A stretch of 64,000 nucleotides of DNA from positions 186,001 to 250,000 of the forward strand of contig NZ_QJKB01000005.1 in assembly GCF_003201815.1 (NCBI RefSeq). The letters are read 5' to 3'. Shown here piece by piece: positions 45,147 to 53,720 of the stretch. The position numbers and the translations under genes were made by a program. The DNA comes from Undibacterium pigrum. GTDB taxonomy: Bacteria > Pseudomonadota > Gammaproteobacteria > Burkholderiales > Burkholderiaceae_D. The number at the start of each line of letters is the position of its first letter. Position 1 is the first letter of the stretch. A model generated the notes under the pieces. The model was not told the origin of the DNA, searched no databases, and worked only from the letters and a program-made list of their open reading frames with translations.

Positions 45147-45650
45147 ATGGGCGAAAAGACAATGGATGCAGTCGACAAGATACTGGAGCAGTGGCGCAAT
45201 GCCAGGCCAGACCTCGATTGCAGCCCCATGGAAAACATAGGCCGCCTGCGCCGTTGCAGTGACTTGCTGGGGCGCGAACTGGAAGCCACCTTCAGCAGCT
45301 TCGGCATGAGCGCCTGGGAATTCGACATGCTGGCCACGCTGCGACGGTCCAGCGCCACCTTCTGCATGAGCCCGACCGACCTGTTCTCCAAACTCATGGT
45401 CACCTCCGGCACCATGACCCACAGACTGCAAAAACTCGAAGCCAGCGGCTGGATACTACGCCTGCAAAACCCCGACGACGCCCGCAGCATGCTGGTGCAA
45501 TTGACGGATACAGGTAAAGATTTGGTAGACCGTGCGGTGGCTGCTCATGTGGAAAATGAAAGGCGCATCATGTCTGGTTTGAGTGCTGCGGATTTGAAGC
45601 GTTTGAATGAAGGGCTGAGGGCGATGCTGGCGGTGTTGGAGAAACAATGA
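45147..45650 (+). CDS. MarR family transcriptional regulator
   Basis: A 167-residue regulator. ATG at 45147 with AGGGAGC upstream. It has the winged-helix: MSAWEFDMLATLRRSSATFC, MSPTDLFSKLMVTSGTMTHR (recognition helix) and LQKLEASGWILRLQNPDDAR then MLVQLTDTGKDLVDRAV, followed by helical dimerisation parts. The DxR wing motif (DDAR) is intact. It probably binds the palindromes between it and the EamA exporter and is released by a small ligand. Confidence 0.9.
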   Translation: MGEKTMDAVDKILEQWRNARPDLDCSPMENIGRLRRCSDLLGRELEATFSSFGMSAWEFDMLATLRRSSATFCMSPTDLFSKLMVTSGTMTHRLQKLEASGWILRLQNPDDARSMLVQLTDTGKDLVDRAVAAHVENERRIMSGLSAADLKRLNEGLRAMLAVLEKQ

Positions 45651-45669
45651 AGTTGAGAAAACCAGGCAA

Positions 45670-46290
45670 ATGACAAAGCAACTGAATACGCAAGACATGA
45701 TGACGCAGGCGCTTGCTGCATGCGGTGAACTTGACTATAAACATGCACTGCCCTTGCTGGAACAATTGGCTGCTTTGGAAATTCCAGAGGCATGTGTACG
45801 CCTGGCTTATATGTATGCAGATGGTAATGACGATGTCGCAAAGGATGAAGCGCTATCGACAATCTGGTACTCAAAATATTTCTTCTTGCTCAGACGCCAA
45901 ATTCAGGAAGGTGATGCTGGCGCTAGTTATAAATTGGCTAGCAGCTATCAGTATGGAAATGGCATTCAATGCGATGAAAAAAAGGCGGTTGAGTTTTATA
46001 CCCTGGCAGCCAGCAAAGGGCATTCAGAAGCGCAATTTCATTTGTCCTGTCTATGGAAATATGGATGGTGTGGTTTGAAGGCAAATCCAGAGCAACAGAT
46101 GTATTGGCTTGATCAGGCTGTGCGGCTTGAACACCCAGAAGCTTTATATACTTTTGGATTGATGTATATGCAGGATGATTTCGACAAAGAACAAGGGCTG
46201 CGTTTTATAAGGCGTTCGGCAGAACTTGGATTCTGGGTAGCGGGTGACTACTTGGAAATGATATCTGTTAGTCAGAAAAATCAGAATTGA
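45670..46290 (+). CDS. Sel1-repeat protein
   Basis: A 206-residue cytosolic-looking protein without signal peptide. Sel1-type repeats are seen, such as GDAGASYKLASSYQYGNGIQ, AVEFYTLAASKGHSEAQFHL and YWLDQAVRLEHPEALYTFG, with the usual ALxxLGxxYxxGxG logic. It begins 19 bases after the MarR gene. It likely acts as a protein-binding scaffold; partner unknown. Confidence 0.75.
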   Translation: MTKQLNTQDMMTQALAACGELDYKHALPLLEQLAALEIPEACVRLAYMYADGNDDVAKDEALSTIWYSKYFFLLRRQIQEGDAGASYKLASSYQYGNGIQCDEKKAVEFYTLAASKGHSEAQFHLSCLWKYGWCGLKANPEQQMYWLDQAVRLEHPEALYTFGLMYMQDDFDKEQGLRFIRRSAELGFWVAGDYLEMISVSQKNQN

Positions 46291-46594
46291 GGGCTTTATT
46301 TCATATCCTGGAAAATTGTGTTCATTAAACCTTCTTGATCAGTCCTAGGGCGTATCACACACGGCATAAATATTCACCCCGGAATCTTGAAACACCATGC
46401 AGCACATTGCATTGCGCCCTACGTTAATGAGTTATTAGCAGCGATTTACATGCGTCGGATTCCGCAGGGCTAATTGGACCTACATGGGCTATATGTTTAG
46501 TGAAGTAGTTCTGATCCCGAAAAAATAAAAAAGATGGCAACTGCCTTGCACTCAATCCTGTCTTTCGTACAGAATGCAGTAGTTCCAATTCGCC
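46291..46594. other. AT-rich intergenic region containing a dispersed palindromic repeat
   Basis: About 300 bases between the Sel1 gene and the caspase-like gene. It holds no credible ORF. Positions 46449-46483 are a copy of the GTAGGT/CATGCG dispersed repeat listed separately. Homology to 48050-48113 extends about 25 bases to the left (GAGTTATTAGCAGCGA against GAGTTGTTAGCGGCGA). Confidence 0.55.
46449..46483. repeat. dispersed GTAGGT-type repeat, copy A
   Basis: CATGCGTCGGATTCCGCAGG followed by GCTAATTGGACCTAC. Two further copies are at 47934-47969 (opposite orientation) and 48080-48113. The centre is an imperfect palindrome, so each copy can fold. Confidence 0.7.
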
Positions 46595-46609
46595 GTGAAT
46601 CCATACCGC

Positions 46610-47491
46610 ATGAAAAACTTCAAGCTTTCCCTGTTAAGGGCATCCCAAATTTTTGTTAATAGGAATTATTTGAAAGGCTTGGGAGCTTTGTTTTTAAAAG
46701 CATCGCAACTCTTCATTAACCGGCATCATCAGGGGATAAAACGCGTTGCACTTCTGATCGGACATCCAGGCTCAATTAATGAGGGAAGTGATGGGTATCT
46801 TGGTGGTATTTTAAAAGATTTAGATGCTTACCGAGAATTTCTGCAATCTCCTTTAGGCGGTAAGTGGCAGGAGTATGAAATATTTACACTGCAAAGTCCT
46901 CCGAGATATGTAGTGGATATGCATCTCACGCTTGCAAGTACTGCTGACTATGCATTCGTAGTTTTCCTGGCAGATGGAGTTCATGCGCCAGCGGTCGATG
47001 CAACTATGCTAAAAATCAATGATAAACAGACGATGCCTGAGCACGAACTTGTCATCCCTGGAGCGAGGCAGACGATCATATTGGACTATTGTCGCAAAAA
47101 ACAGTCAGTCCAAATTGAGGATGAGTCAGATTCGGCAGAAAATGCACCACTACTTACGTTAGATCATGTGAATAGCCGGAAATTTTTCGATAAAGTCATC
47201 ATGAAATGTGATCCGGAGACGGTCATTGCGCGTTCAAGTCAACATGGTCAATATGCGTGTGATACGCGTTCATACTCATCACAATTGATCAGGCAGTCAA
47301 AGAATTTTGCGCTAAACCTGAAATACGATACTTATGGATATTATCCGCTTTCAATTGCACAGGTACATGTCAGGGCAGCTTCTGTTGTGCGAACACAATC
47401 CAATAGACAGCAAATTCCAGTATTGGAGAGAGCGAAAACCAATGACACGTTTCCATTTTGTATTTTGGCATGGAAATTTTCTGACTCTTAG
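46610..47491 (+). CDS. degenerate caspase-like (C14 fold) protein
   Basis: A 293-residue protein (298 with the GTG at 46595). After an N-terminal tandem duplication (LRASQIFVNR and LKASQLFINR) comes a caspase-like p20 region: RVALLIGHPGSINEG, GYLGGILKDLDAYREFLQSP, GGKWQEYEIFTLQSPPR, STADYAFVVFLADGVH and RQTIILDYCRKK. In active family members the strand ends in GHG with the catalytic His, but here it reads ADG; the Cys of the DxCR motif is kept. It therefore looks like a non-catalytic or altered homologue. AT-rich codons suggest transfer. No signal peptide is evident. No ribosome site is clear for either start. Confidence 0.55.
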   Translation: MKNFKLSLLRASQIFVNRNYLKGLGALFLKASQLFINRHHQGIKRVALLIGHPGSINEGSDGYLGGILKDLDAYREFLQSPLGGKWQEYEIFTLQSPPRYVVDMHLTLASTADYAFVVFLADGVHAPAVDATMLKINDKQTMPEHELVIPGARQTIILDYCRKKQSVQIEDESDSAENAPLLTLDHVNSRKFFDKVIMKCDPETVIARSSQHGQYACDTRSYSSQLIRQSKNFALNLKYDTYGYYPLSIAQVHVRAASVVRTQSNRQQIPVLERAKTNDTFPFCILAWKFSDS

Positions 47492-47525
47492 TAAATACGC
47501 CGTACATTAACGATAGGCAGATTTA

Positions 47526-47879
47526 TCATTCATGTTCAGGAGTTCGTAATTCTGACTGACTTCCTTTTTTCAGGACTATGGTTTTGCTAACTTTCGATTT
47601 GTCGCTGTCGATGGATTCGTAGTACAACTGCTTGCCTTCTTTTGAGACGAGTAAGTTTACATTTTGACTGCCGCCATGCGTCCTTGCATTGAAGAACTCT
47701 CCGTTTTTGTCAGTTACAGAATCACTGACCCAATTTGCAAAGATCAACCATACCTTTGCTCCTACGACCGGTGCTCCATTTTCATCTACGACTTTTCCAG
47801 AAACCCTCATATGCGAATCGCAGGCAGATAAGCTAAAGAAAAATATCGGACAGAGGATGAGTTGTTTGATTAATTTCAT
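47526..47879 (-). CDS. lipoprotein with carboxypeptidase-regulatory-like (Ig) domain
   Basis: A 117-residue protein. The N-terminus LILCPIFFFSLSAC is a signal peptide with lipobox LSAC, so Cys20 would be lipidated. The rest is one beta-sandwich domain: VSGKVVDENGAPVVGAKVWL then TDKNGEFF, typical of carboxypeptidase regulatory-like domains. Likely an outer- or inner-membrane lipoprotein of unknown role. It converges on the caspase-like gene. Confidence 0.7.
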   Translation of the reverse strand: MKLIKQLILCPIFFFSLSACDSHMRVSGKVVDENGAPVVGAKVWLIFANWVSDSVTDKNGEFFNARTHGGSQNVNLLVSKEGKQLYYESIDSDKSKVSKTIVLKKGSQSELRTPEHE

Positions 47880-47933
47880 ATGAGATGATGTGAATTACTT
47901 GGTCTTCGATTCAGTTTTCTGAGAAAACGGTCG

Positions 47934-47969
47934 GTAGGTACGATTAGCGCAAGCGTAATCGTACGCATG
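47934..47969. repeat. dispersed GTAGGT-type repeat, copy B (inverted)
   Basis: GTAGGTACGATTAGCGCAAG followed by CGTAATCGTACGCATG. It is the reverse orientation of copies A and C and is a nearly perfect palindrome around GCGCAAGCG. Confidence 0.75.
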
Positions 47970-48079
47970 TTGTGCATCACAATAAGTATTTTAGATCGTC
48001 ATCCTCAAGCTGTCAGAGAAATGCATTTTTTAATTTATGTATAGCACTTATGTTTAACTGAGTTGTTAGCGGCGACTTG

Positions 48080-48113
48080 CATGCGTCCGATTACGCAAGC
48101 TAATCGGACCTAC
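48080..48113. repeat. dispersed GTAGGT-type repeat, copy C
   Basis: CATGCGTCCGATTACGCAAG followed by CTAATCGGACCTAC; same orientation as copy A. The region 47880-48187 holds copies B and C and no gene. Confidence 0.75.
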
Positions 48114-48187
48114 CTGACATACCTATGTTTATGCTCCGCGGCTCACAAAATTCTATCAATCTCTTTATGCGGCCTTGGACTATCGCA

Positions 48188-48985
48188 TCAATAAGCCCTG
48201 CTACCCACAGCTTTAGCACGTTGCCCGCTGAATTGTCCTTTTCCAAAACCTGTCAAATTCCAGTGACCAGATACTGCGCCTGTCGCCAGATTGATCTTGC
48301 CATCGAAGCTGGCTGAACCGGCAAGGCCTTTTCCTGTCATTTGGACGACACCGTCAGTCGATACCTTGCCAGTAATGGTAAAGCTGCTGTGGGCGGTGCG
48401 CGAGTCGGCATTACCGAGAATATTGCCTTGATGGTTAACGTGGATATAAAACGTACCTGTATCAGCGCCTTGATAGCTACCGTAATAATCGCCAAGTATG
48501 CCCTGATTGCCAGATTCACTGGCACCACTCTGTGCCGATTCTCTGGCCAGCACTGTTGCCTGTGAGCGCAGCTGCGCAAGACTGATTGAACTTTTGGCAG
48601 ACGCATCTGCTTCGACACCTGCTTCGATACTTGTTGTGATATCAGTCCTTGATTTTTCTGCCGCCTGAGACGCAGGCAATTTATCGGCTGATGCAGGGCT
48701 TGTTGTTGCTGATTTCTTAGCTGGAAGCGGGGTTTCTTTTGGAGGCGTAAGCGGCAGCTTTTGGAGTGCGGGTTTTTCTTGTTCAGTTTTTGGTATCAAG
48801 GGATAGGTTTGCTTCGCCACAGAGGTCAGGAAAGTTAGGTCTGTTCCTTTTGCAGCATTATCTGTCTGGCGAGTATTGTGTTGAGACAGTGCCAGGAGCA
48901 GCAGTATGTGCATTGCCAGGATGGCAATCAGCGGCCATATGCGGATAGCTGTACCACTATGCAATGATTGCTGTATTGATGTCAT
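48188..48985 (-). CDS. membrane-anchored protein with Lys/Pro-rich linker, unknown
   Basis: A 265-residue protein. A short cytosolic part, one membrane helix (WPLIAILAMHILLLLAL), then a periplasmic Pro/Lys/Ala-rich linker of about 100 residues (with LTPPKETPLPAKK, SASTSP-like repeats) as in TonB-like proteins, and a C-terminal beta domain with GILGDYYGSYQGADTGTFYI, HVNHQGNILGNADS and LAGSASFDGKINLATGAVSG. The C-terminal domain has a repeated G-x-F/S-x-G strand logic. It is not a TonB, because the C-terminal domain does not match. Function unknown. Confidence 0.6.
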   Translation of the reverse strand: MTSIQQSLHSGTAIRIWPLIAILAMHILLLLALSQHNTRQTDNAAKGTDLTFLTSVAKQTYPLIPKTEQEKPALQKLPLTPPKETPLPAKKSATTSPASADKLPASQAAEKSRTDITTSIEAGVEADASAKSSISLAQLRSQATVLARESAQSGASESGNQGILGDYYGSYQGADTGTFYIHVNHQGNILGNADSRTAHSSFTITGKVSTDGVVQMTGKGLAGSASFDGKINLATGAVSGHWNLTGFGKGQFSGQRAKAVGSRAY

Positions 48986-49136
48986 TCACATATCCCCTGA
49001 CTTGACTTGGTTCCTGCATTGAGGGCACCAGGGGCATGATATGACAAATCAGTTTGACATGTTTCTGTCATTTTCTGAGACATGGCATGCGCCAGGTGAA
49101 GCAGGGACTAACCGGGCTGCATTTGTACCGCCCGCA

Positions 49137-49748
49137 TCAAGCCACCCCGTAATATCCCAAAAACATCCCCGCCGTCAGTTCTATCAAGACCTTTTGCTGC
49201 GGCTCTTCCAGCATGGGTTGTCCCATCGCAACCTGTGGCCAGAAAGCCAGGGACTTGAGTTGTCCTTGCAGCATGTCGCCCATGAAGTAGGGGTCGCCAG
49301 CCTTGAGTTTTCCATCGGCCTGTGCTGCCCTGATCCAGGCGACGATGCCTTCTTCGCGTTTGCTCATGCGCTCTACCATGTCGCGGGCGCGGTCCGGCGT
49401 GTGGATGGTGGCGGCGACGGCGACGCGTACCAGGTCGATGAAATTGGTGTCGCTCATCAGGCGCATCTTGTTACCAAGGAAAGTTTCCAGCTGTTCGCGC
49501 AGGTTTTTATCGGCTTGATAGCGAAAATCATCCTGAGAAACAGCGCTTTGCCACAATTTTAACAATATTGCGGCGAACAAATCGTCTTTACTAGGGAAGT
49601 GGTTGTACACCGTGCGTTTTGAGACGACAGCCGTGGCAGCGATCTTGTCCATGCTGGTGGCGTCGAAACCATTGAGGCGAAATTCATGGATAGCTGCCTG
49701 CAGGATGGCTTCGCGTTTGCGGTCGGTCTGGCGTACGGGTTCGGACAT
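49137..49748 (-). CDS. TetR family transcriptional regulator
   Basis: A 203-residue regulator. The N-terminal helix-turn-helix reads REAILQAAIHEFRLNGFDAT, SMDKIAATAVVSKRTVYNHF then PSKDDLFAAIL, standard for TetR. The C-terminal ligand domain is AefR-like (RAAQADGKLKAGDPYFMGDM, LAFWPQ). It is divergent from the MBL-fold hydrolase, and the intervening region has repeated operator-like motifs. Confidence 0.92.
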   Translation of the reverse strand: MSEPVRQTDRKREAILQAAIHEFRLNGFDATSMDKIAATAVVSKRTVYNHFPSKDDLFAAILLKLWQSAVSQDDFRYQADKNLREQLETFLGNKMRLMSDTNFIDLVRVAVAATIHTPDRARDMVERMSKREEGIVAWIRAAQADGKLKAGDPYFMGDMLQGQLKSLAFWPQVAMGQPMLEEPQQKVLIELTAGMFLGYYGVA

Positions 49749-49808
49749 TTTGTAATTTAAGTAATCTTGACTGGTTTGCAGCGAGAGGCTGCGGATAAAA
49801 AGAATTTT

Positions 49809-49855
49809 ACACTAAGTAGTTTACTTTTCTAAATTTAGAAACTACACTGTGTAGT
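49809..49855. promoter_or_regulatory. operator-like repeats between TetR and MBL-fold genes
   Basis: ACACTAAGTAGT (49809-49820) and ACACTGTGTAGT (49844-49855) are two copies of one motif, 35 bases apart; the second is within the palindrome ACTACACTGTGTAGT (49841-49855). Between them is a perfect 16-base palindrome TTTCTAAATTTAGAAA (49826-49841). These are good candidates for the binding sites of the adjacent TetR protein. Confidence 0.65.
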
Positions 49856-49923
49856 GTAATAATTCGATGCAGTAATCTGCAGTAGTCATCTAGCAATTAA
49901 TTTGTGAGCCAGTTTTTCATTTT

Positions 49924-51054
49924 ATGCCCAAATTTTCGCGATTTGTATTCAGTCTCTTCATGACAGGAGTGTTGATCACCATGGCCTATGTTTCTTATCC
50001 CAGTAATGCCCAGCAGTTACCCACTGTGACCCCACAGCCTGCCATTGAAGGTTTCGTCAACCAGGCACCTATGCGTGAACCTGGCTTGCTGGGCAACCTG
50101 AAAATCATGTGGAAGTTTTTCTTCGACAAACCCAGGGACACCGTGCCTGGTGGCAGCATCCCAGTGTTTGAACTGACCAAAGAACAGTTATTGGCTGCGC
50201 CAGACTATAGCCTGTATCGCCTCGGCCATTCGACCATGCTGATGAAATTGCAGGGTGAATTCTGGCTGACTGACCCGGTGTTTTCCGAGCGTGCCTCACC
50301 TTTCCAGTGGATGGGCCCCAAACGCTTTCACCAGCCACCTATCAGTATTGCTGACCTGCCGCCTATCAAGGGCATCATCCTGTCTCATGATCATTATGAT
50401 CACCTTGATTACGCCGCTATCCTGCAACTGGCGAAAAAAACTGAACATATCCTGACACCGACAGGTGTGGGTGATCGCCTCATCAAATGGGGTATAGATG
50501 CAGACAAAATCCAGCAACTGGGCTGGTGGCAAAGCACCTGGATCAATGGCACGCAGTTTGTCGCCACACCGGCCCAGCATTTCTCTGGCCGTGGCCTGCA
50601 TGACCGCGACCAGACCCTGTGGGCATCATGGAGCATACTCACGCCTGAGCTGAAAATATTCTTCAGCGGCGACACTGGTTACTTCAAGGGCTTTAAAGAA
50701 ATAGGCGACAAATACGGCCCCTTCGATCTGACCATGGTAGAAACCGGTGCCTATAACAAGATGTGGCCCGATGTGCATATGCAGCCAGAGCAATCATTGC
50801 AAGCGCATATCGATTTACGTGGCAAGGTCATGCTGCCCATCCATAATGGTACGTTTGATTTGTCCATGCATAGCTGGTACGAGCCTTTCGAGCGCATAGT
50901 CGAACTCGCCAAACAGCACGATGTGAGGATAAGTACACCGCAAATGGGTGAAGAAGTCGATATCGCTGAACCGCAAACCGGCAAGCGTTGGTGGCTGTTC
51001 CCCATGGCGCAAGCGAGCAAGCCTGTGTCCTTGCAGTCTGCGCTGGCGGAATAA
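49924..51054 (+). CDS. exported MBL-fold hydrolase (UlaG/NAPE-PLD-like)
   Basis: A 376-residue metallo-beta-lactamase-fold protein with an N-terminal hydrophobic signal or anchor (FVFSLFMTGVLITMAYVSYP). Metal site: ILSHDHYDHLDY (HxHxDH), TPAQHFSGRGLHDRD, FFSGDTGYFKG and, at the end, LPIHNGTFDLSMH. The order and the long C-terminal part match the NAPE-PLD/UlaG-like lipid hydrolase branch, so a phospholipid-like substrate is possible. It is expected to be controlled by the divergent TetR gene. Confidence 0.87.
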   Translation: MPKFSRFVFSLFMTGVLITMAYVSYPSNAQQLPTVTPQPAIEGFVNQAPMREPGLLGNLKIMWKFFFDKPRDTVPGGSIPVFELTKEQLLAAPDYSLYRLGHSTMLMKLQGEFWLTDPVFSERASPFQWMGPKRFHQPPISIADLPPIKGIILSHDHYDHLDYAAILQLAKKTEHILTPTGVGDRLIKWGIDADKIQQLGWWQSTWINGTQFVATPAQHFSGRGLHDRDQTLWASWSILTPELKIFFSGDTGYFKGFKEIGDKYGPFDLTMVETGAYNKMWPDVHMQPEQSLQAHIDLRGKVMLPIHNGTFDLSMHSWYEPFERIVELAKQHDVRISTPQMGEEVDIAEPQTGKRWWLFPMAQASKPVSLQSALAE

Positions 51055-51140
51055 GTTCAGACTAGCAAATGAGTGAAGATATTTCTTTGCTTGTTCGATG
51101 ATCTGGACTTGGCAAACCAGTTCAGGCATTGATCAGTGAG

Positions 51141-51172
51141 AAGCTCGTCGACAAGTCCTTGTCGACGAGCTT
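51141..51172. terminator. bidirectional terminator-like hairpin between MBL and panB genes
   Basis: Perfect 14-base stem AAGCTCGTCGACAA / TTGTCGACGAGCTT with loop GTCC, between convergent genes. T-runs are weak on both sides. Confidence 0.65.
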
Positions 51173-51179
51173 GCCAACT

Positions 51180-51992
51180 TTAGAAACTATGTTCCAGCGC
51201 CGGGAAAGATTTGTCTTTCACTGCCGCCACATAAGCCAGAACCGCAGCATCAATACTGGTCTGGCCTTCCATGAAGTTTTTCACGAAACGGGCTTTACGG
51301 CCTGGGAATACGCCCAGCAAATCATGCATTACCAATACTTGGCCTGAGCAATCGACACCTGCGCCTATGCCTATGGTGGGGATGTGCAGAGAATCTGTAA
51401 CTTCCTTGCCCAGGCTGGCGGGAATTGCTTCCAGTACCAGCAGGGTGGCACCGGCTTCCTGTACGGCCAGTGCTTCTGCTTTCAACAGGCTGGCTGATGC
51501 ATCAGTCTTGCCCTGCACCTTGTAGCCACCTAACTGATGTACAGATTGCGGTGTCAGGCCCAGATGGGCACAGACGGGTATCGCGCGTTCAGTTAAAAAC
51601 TTGATGGTGGGCAGCAGCCAGGTGCCGCCTTCCAGCTTGACCATTTGCGCTCCAGCCTGCACCAGTTGCACGGCATTGTTGAATGCAGCTTCTGGAGTGG
51701 CATAGCTACCAAAGGGCATGTCAGCAACGACCAGGGCTTTTTGGTTGCCACGGGCGACAGCGGCGGTGTGATAAGCGACGTCTTGCAGCGTCACTGGCAG
51801 GGTGGAGTCATGTCCCTGGCACACCATGCCCAGGGAATCACCGATGAGCAAAATCTCTACGCCGCAACGGTCCATGAGGGAAGCGAAACTGGCATCGTAA
51901 GCGGTGAGCATGGTGATTTTTTCACCTTTCTCACGCAGAGCGATCAAGCCAGGAATGCTTACTGCTTTACGGTCTTGCAAATATTCAGCCAT
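51180..51992 (-). CDS. panB: 3-methyl-2-oxobutanoate hydroxymethyltransferase
   Basis: A 270-residue TIM-barrel enzyme making ketopantoate from ketoisovalerate and methylene-tetrahydrofolate for coenzyme A synthesis. The ATG at 51992 gives [16 protein letters not shown] with GGAG upstream. Motifs: [37 protein letters not shown] with metal ligands, [16 protein letters not shown], and [15 protein letters not shown]. Length is normal. The usual partner panC is not adjacent. Confidence 0.96.
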   Translation of the reverse strand: MAEYLQDRKAVSIPGLIALREKGEKITMLTAYDASFASLMDRCGVEILLIGDSLGMVCQGHDSTLPVTLQDVAYHTAAVARGNQKALVVADMPFGSYATPEAAFNNAVQLVQAGAQMVKLEGGTWLLPTIKFLTERAIPVCAHLGLTPQSVHQLGGYKVQGKTDASASLLKAEALAVQEAGATLLVLEAIPASLGKEVTDSLHIPTIGIGAGVDCSGQVLVMHDLLGVFPGRKARFVKNFMEGQTSIDAAVLAYVAAVKDKSFPALEHSF

Positions 51993-52088
51993 TCTTTTTC
52001 TCCAAAGGTGATGCTGTCGTTGGTTTTTTGTTTGACAGCGATTTTGTCTCCACCTACATCTTCTCAAGGTCTGATAAGACCCATAAGT

Positions 52089-52424
52089 TCACTTGCCAAC
52101 GAAGAGGAAAGCAACGGCCGCCATGATGCAGGTAAATGCAGCACCGTGTCTCCAGTGCAAGGGCTCATCCAGGACAGTGACCATGAATATGCCAAAAACG
52201 ATCAGGGCTATGGCTTCTTGTGCAACTTTCAATTGACCAGCGGACCAGCCACCAGCAAAGCCAATCCGGTTTGCCGGAACAGCAAGACAGTACTCAACAA
52301 ACGCGATTATCCAGCTTAGCAAGATAACACCAAACAGAGGCTTGTTCATCCCGCCTTTGAGATGCCAGTACCAGGCTATCGTCATAAAGATATTCGAGAG
52401 TGAAAGCAGTAAGATAACTTGCAT
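52089..52424 (-). CDS. DUF486 (DMT-like) small membrane protein
   Basis: A 111-residue protein with four membrane helices. It reads MQVILLLSLSNIFMTIAWYW, KPLFGVILLSWIIAFVEYCL, VPANRIGFAGGWSAGQLKVA and LHWRHGAAFTCIMAAVAFLF, the whole DUF486 domain. Function unknown; fold resembles small multidrug transporters. The ATG at 52424 is preferred over an upstream start at 52445. Confidence 0.88.
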   Translation of the reverse strand: MQVILLLSLSNIFMTIAWYWHLKGGMNKPLFGVILLSWIIAFVEYCLAVPANRIGFAGGWSAGQLKVAQEAIALIVFGIFMVTVLDEPLHWRHGAAFTCIMAAVAFLFVGK

Positions 52425-52524
52425 ATTAATTTTTCGACAATGCACTGAGCATCGCTTTTGTTATATCGAAATACCAGGGCGACATCATACCTCAGCGGCC
52501 CGGAAACGTTTAGTGGCGTGTTTT

Positions 52525-53188
52525 GTAGGAGCGGCTTTAGCCGCGAACATCGGGGCCGTGCCGGGTGATGTGCTTAGATCGGTTAATCGCGGGCGTGTTG
52601 GAGGATGATGGTTGATCAACCAATCGCGGCTGAAGCCGCTCCTGCGGGGGGCAAATATCGATTTGTGGTTTTTAAGCTGTGTTTACTTTTGCGGAGGGGA
52701 TGTTGTAGGAGCGGCTTTAGCCGCGAACATCGGTGCCGTGCCGGGTGATGTGCTTATATCGTTCAATCGCGAGCATGTTGGAGGATGATGGTTGATCAAC
52801 CAATCGCGGCTGAAGCCGCTCCTACAGGGGGGCAAATATCGATTTGTGTTTTTTAAAGCTGTGTTTCCTTTTGCGGAGGGGATGTTGTAGGAGCGGCTTT
52901 AGCCGCGAACATCGGTGCCGTGCCGGGTGATGTGCTTATATCGTTCAATCGCGAGCATGTTGGAGGATGATGGTTGATCAACCAATCGCGGCTGAAGCCG
53001 CTCCTACAGGGGGGCAAATATCGATTTGTGGTTTTTAAGCGGTGTTTACTTTTGCAGAGGGGATGTTGTAGGAGCGGCTTTAGGCGCGAACATCGGGGCC
53101 GTGCCGGGTAATGTGCTTATATCGGTTAATCGCGGGCGTGTTGGAGGATGATGGTTGATCAACCATTCGCGGCTGAAGCCGCTCCTAC
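52525..53188. repeat. four-unit array of REP-like hairpins (about 181-bp period)
   Basis: Each unit has a left arm GTAGGAGCGGCTTTAGCCGC and, about 78 bases on, a right arm GCGGCTGAAGCCGCTCCTAC; each arm is itself a hairpin and the two are inverted. Left arms start at 52525, 52705, 52887 and 53068 and right arms end at 52645, 52825, 53007 and 53188. Spacer text such as GGAGGATGATGGTTGATCAA is also conserved, so whole units were copied in tandem. The fourth left arm has a mismatch in its stem (TTTAGGCGC). This is a BIME-like cluster next to a RAYT gene. No other gene lies in 52446-53204. Confidence 0.92.
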
Positions 53189-53204
53189 GGGTGGGGCGAT
53201 GGGC

Positions 53205-53657
53205 TTATAGATAAATGGCGTCCCATAATGGGTAATCGCCCAATTTTTGCACCAGGCCTGCACGTAAGGGGTTGGCAACTACATAGCGCGCCATGTCCTG
53301 GATATCTTCATCTGCTCTTGCTGCGTGATCATGAAAACCGTTTTGCCATATGCCGTTCAAGCCGAATAAGGGGCTTATGAGCCGTGAAGATTGGCCCTTT
53401 ACGTGTTTCATCACTGCTGACAGATCACTGGCTTCACCCAAGGTAAATAACCAGTGCAAATGGTCTGGCATGATAACAAAAGCCAAGGTTGTGCTCATAC
53501 CAGCCTGATCACTTGCTCGTAATATCTTCACCAATTGACGCCCTATACGCCAGTCTGCAAACAAGGGCTGGCGTTCACGCGTTACTGTAGTGATCAGATA
53601 GATACGACCAGGTTCGGAAAAGCGGCCGCGTCGCAGATTGCTGCCTTGGGCTGGCAT
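53205..53657 (-). CDS. rayT: REP-associated tyrosine transposase (RAYT, Y1_Tnp)
   Basis: A 150-residue HUH-type single-strand DNA transposase. It has GRIYLITTVTRERQPLFADW, the HUH motif MPDHLHWLFTLG, SRLISPLFGLNGIWQNGFHD and the catalytic tyrosine region MARYVVANPLRAGLVQKLGD. GGAGTC lies 3 bases before the ATG. Length is normal and all catalytic residues appear present. REP-like hairpins flank it on both sides, as expected for a RAYT that mobilises them. RAYTs are usually single-copy domesticated genes and not IS elements. Confidence 0.93.
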   Translation of the reverse strand: MPAQGSNLRRGRFSEPGRIYLITTVTRERQPLFADWRIGRQLVKILRASDQAGMSTTLAFVIMPDHLHWLFTLGEASDLSAVMKHVKGQSSRLISPLFGLNGIWQNGFHDHAARADEDIQDMARYVVANPLRAGLVQKLGDYPLWDAIYL

Positions 53658-53720
53658 TATTGACTCCGTGCAAACTGATAGAAGGTAACAAGAAACTCTG
53701 GTTTTTGTTGCTATTGTAGT

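Noticed and set aside
48188..48985. TonB protein
   Set aside because: The N-terminal helix and Pro/Lys linker look TonB-like, but the C-terminal domain lacks the TonB fold pattern and there are no exbB or exbD genes nearby.
52525..53188. Possible CRISPR array because of regular spacing
   Set aside because: Period of about 181 bases, conserved spacers and paired inverted arms are wrong for CRISPR; it is a REP/BIME-like array next to a RAYT.
53205..53657. Insertion sequence of the IS200/IS605 type
   Set aside because: The HUH protein is of the RAYT type with REP arms around it and no IS ends or TnpB partner, so it is not a complete IS element.
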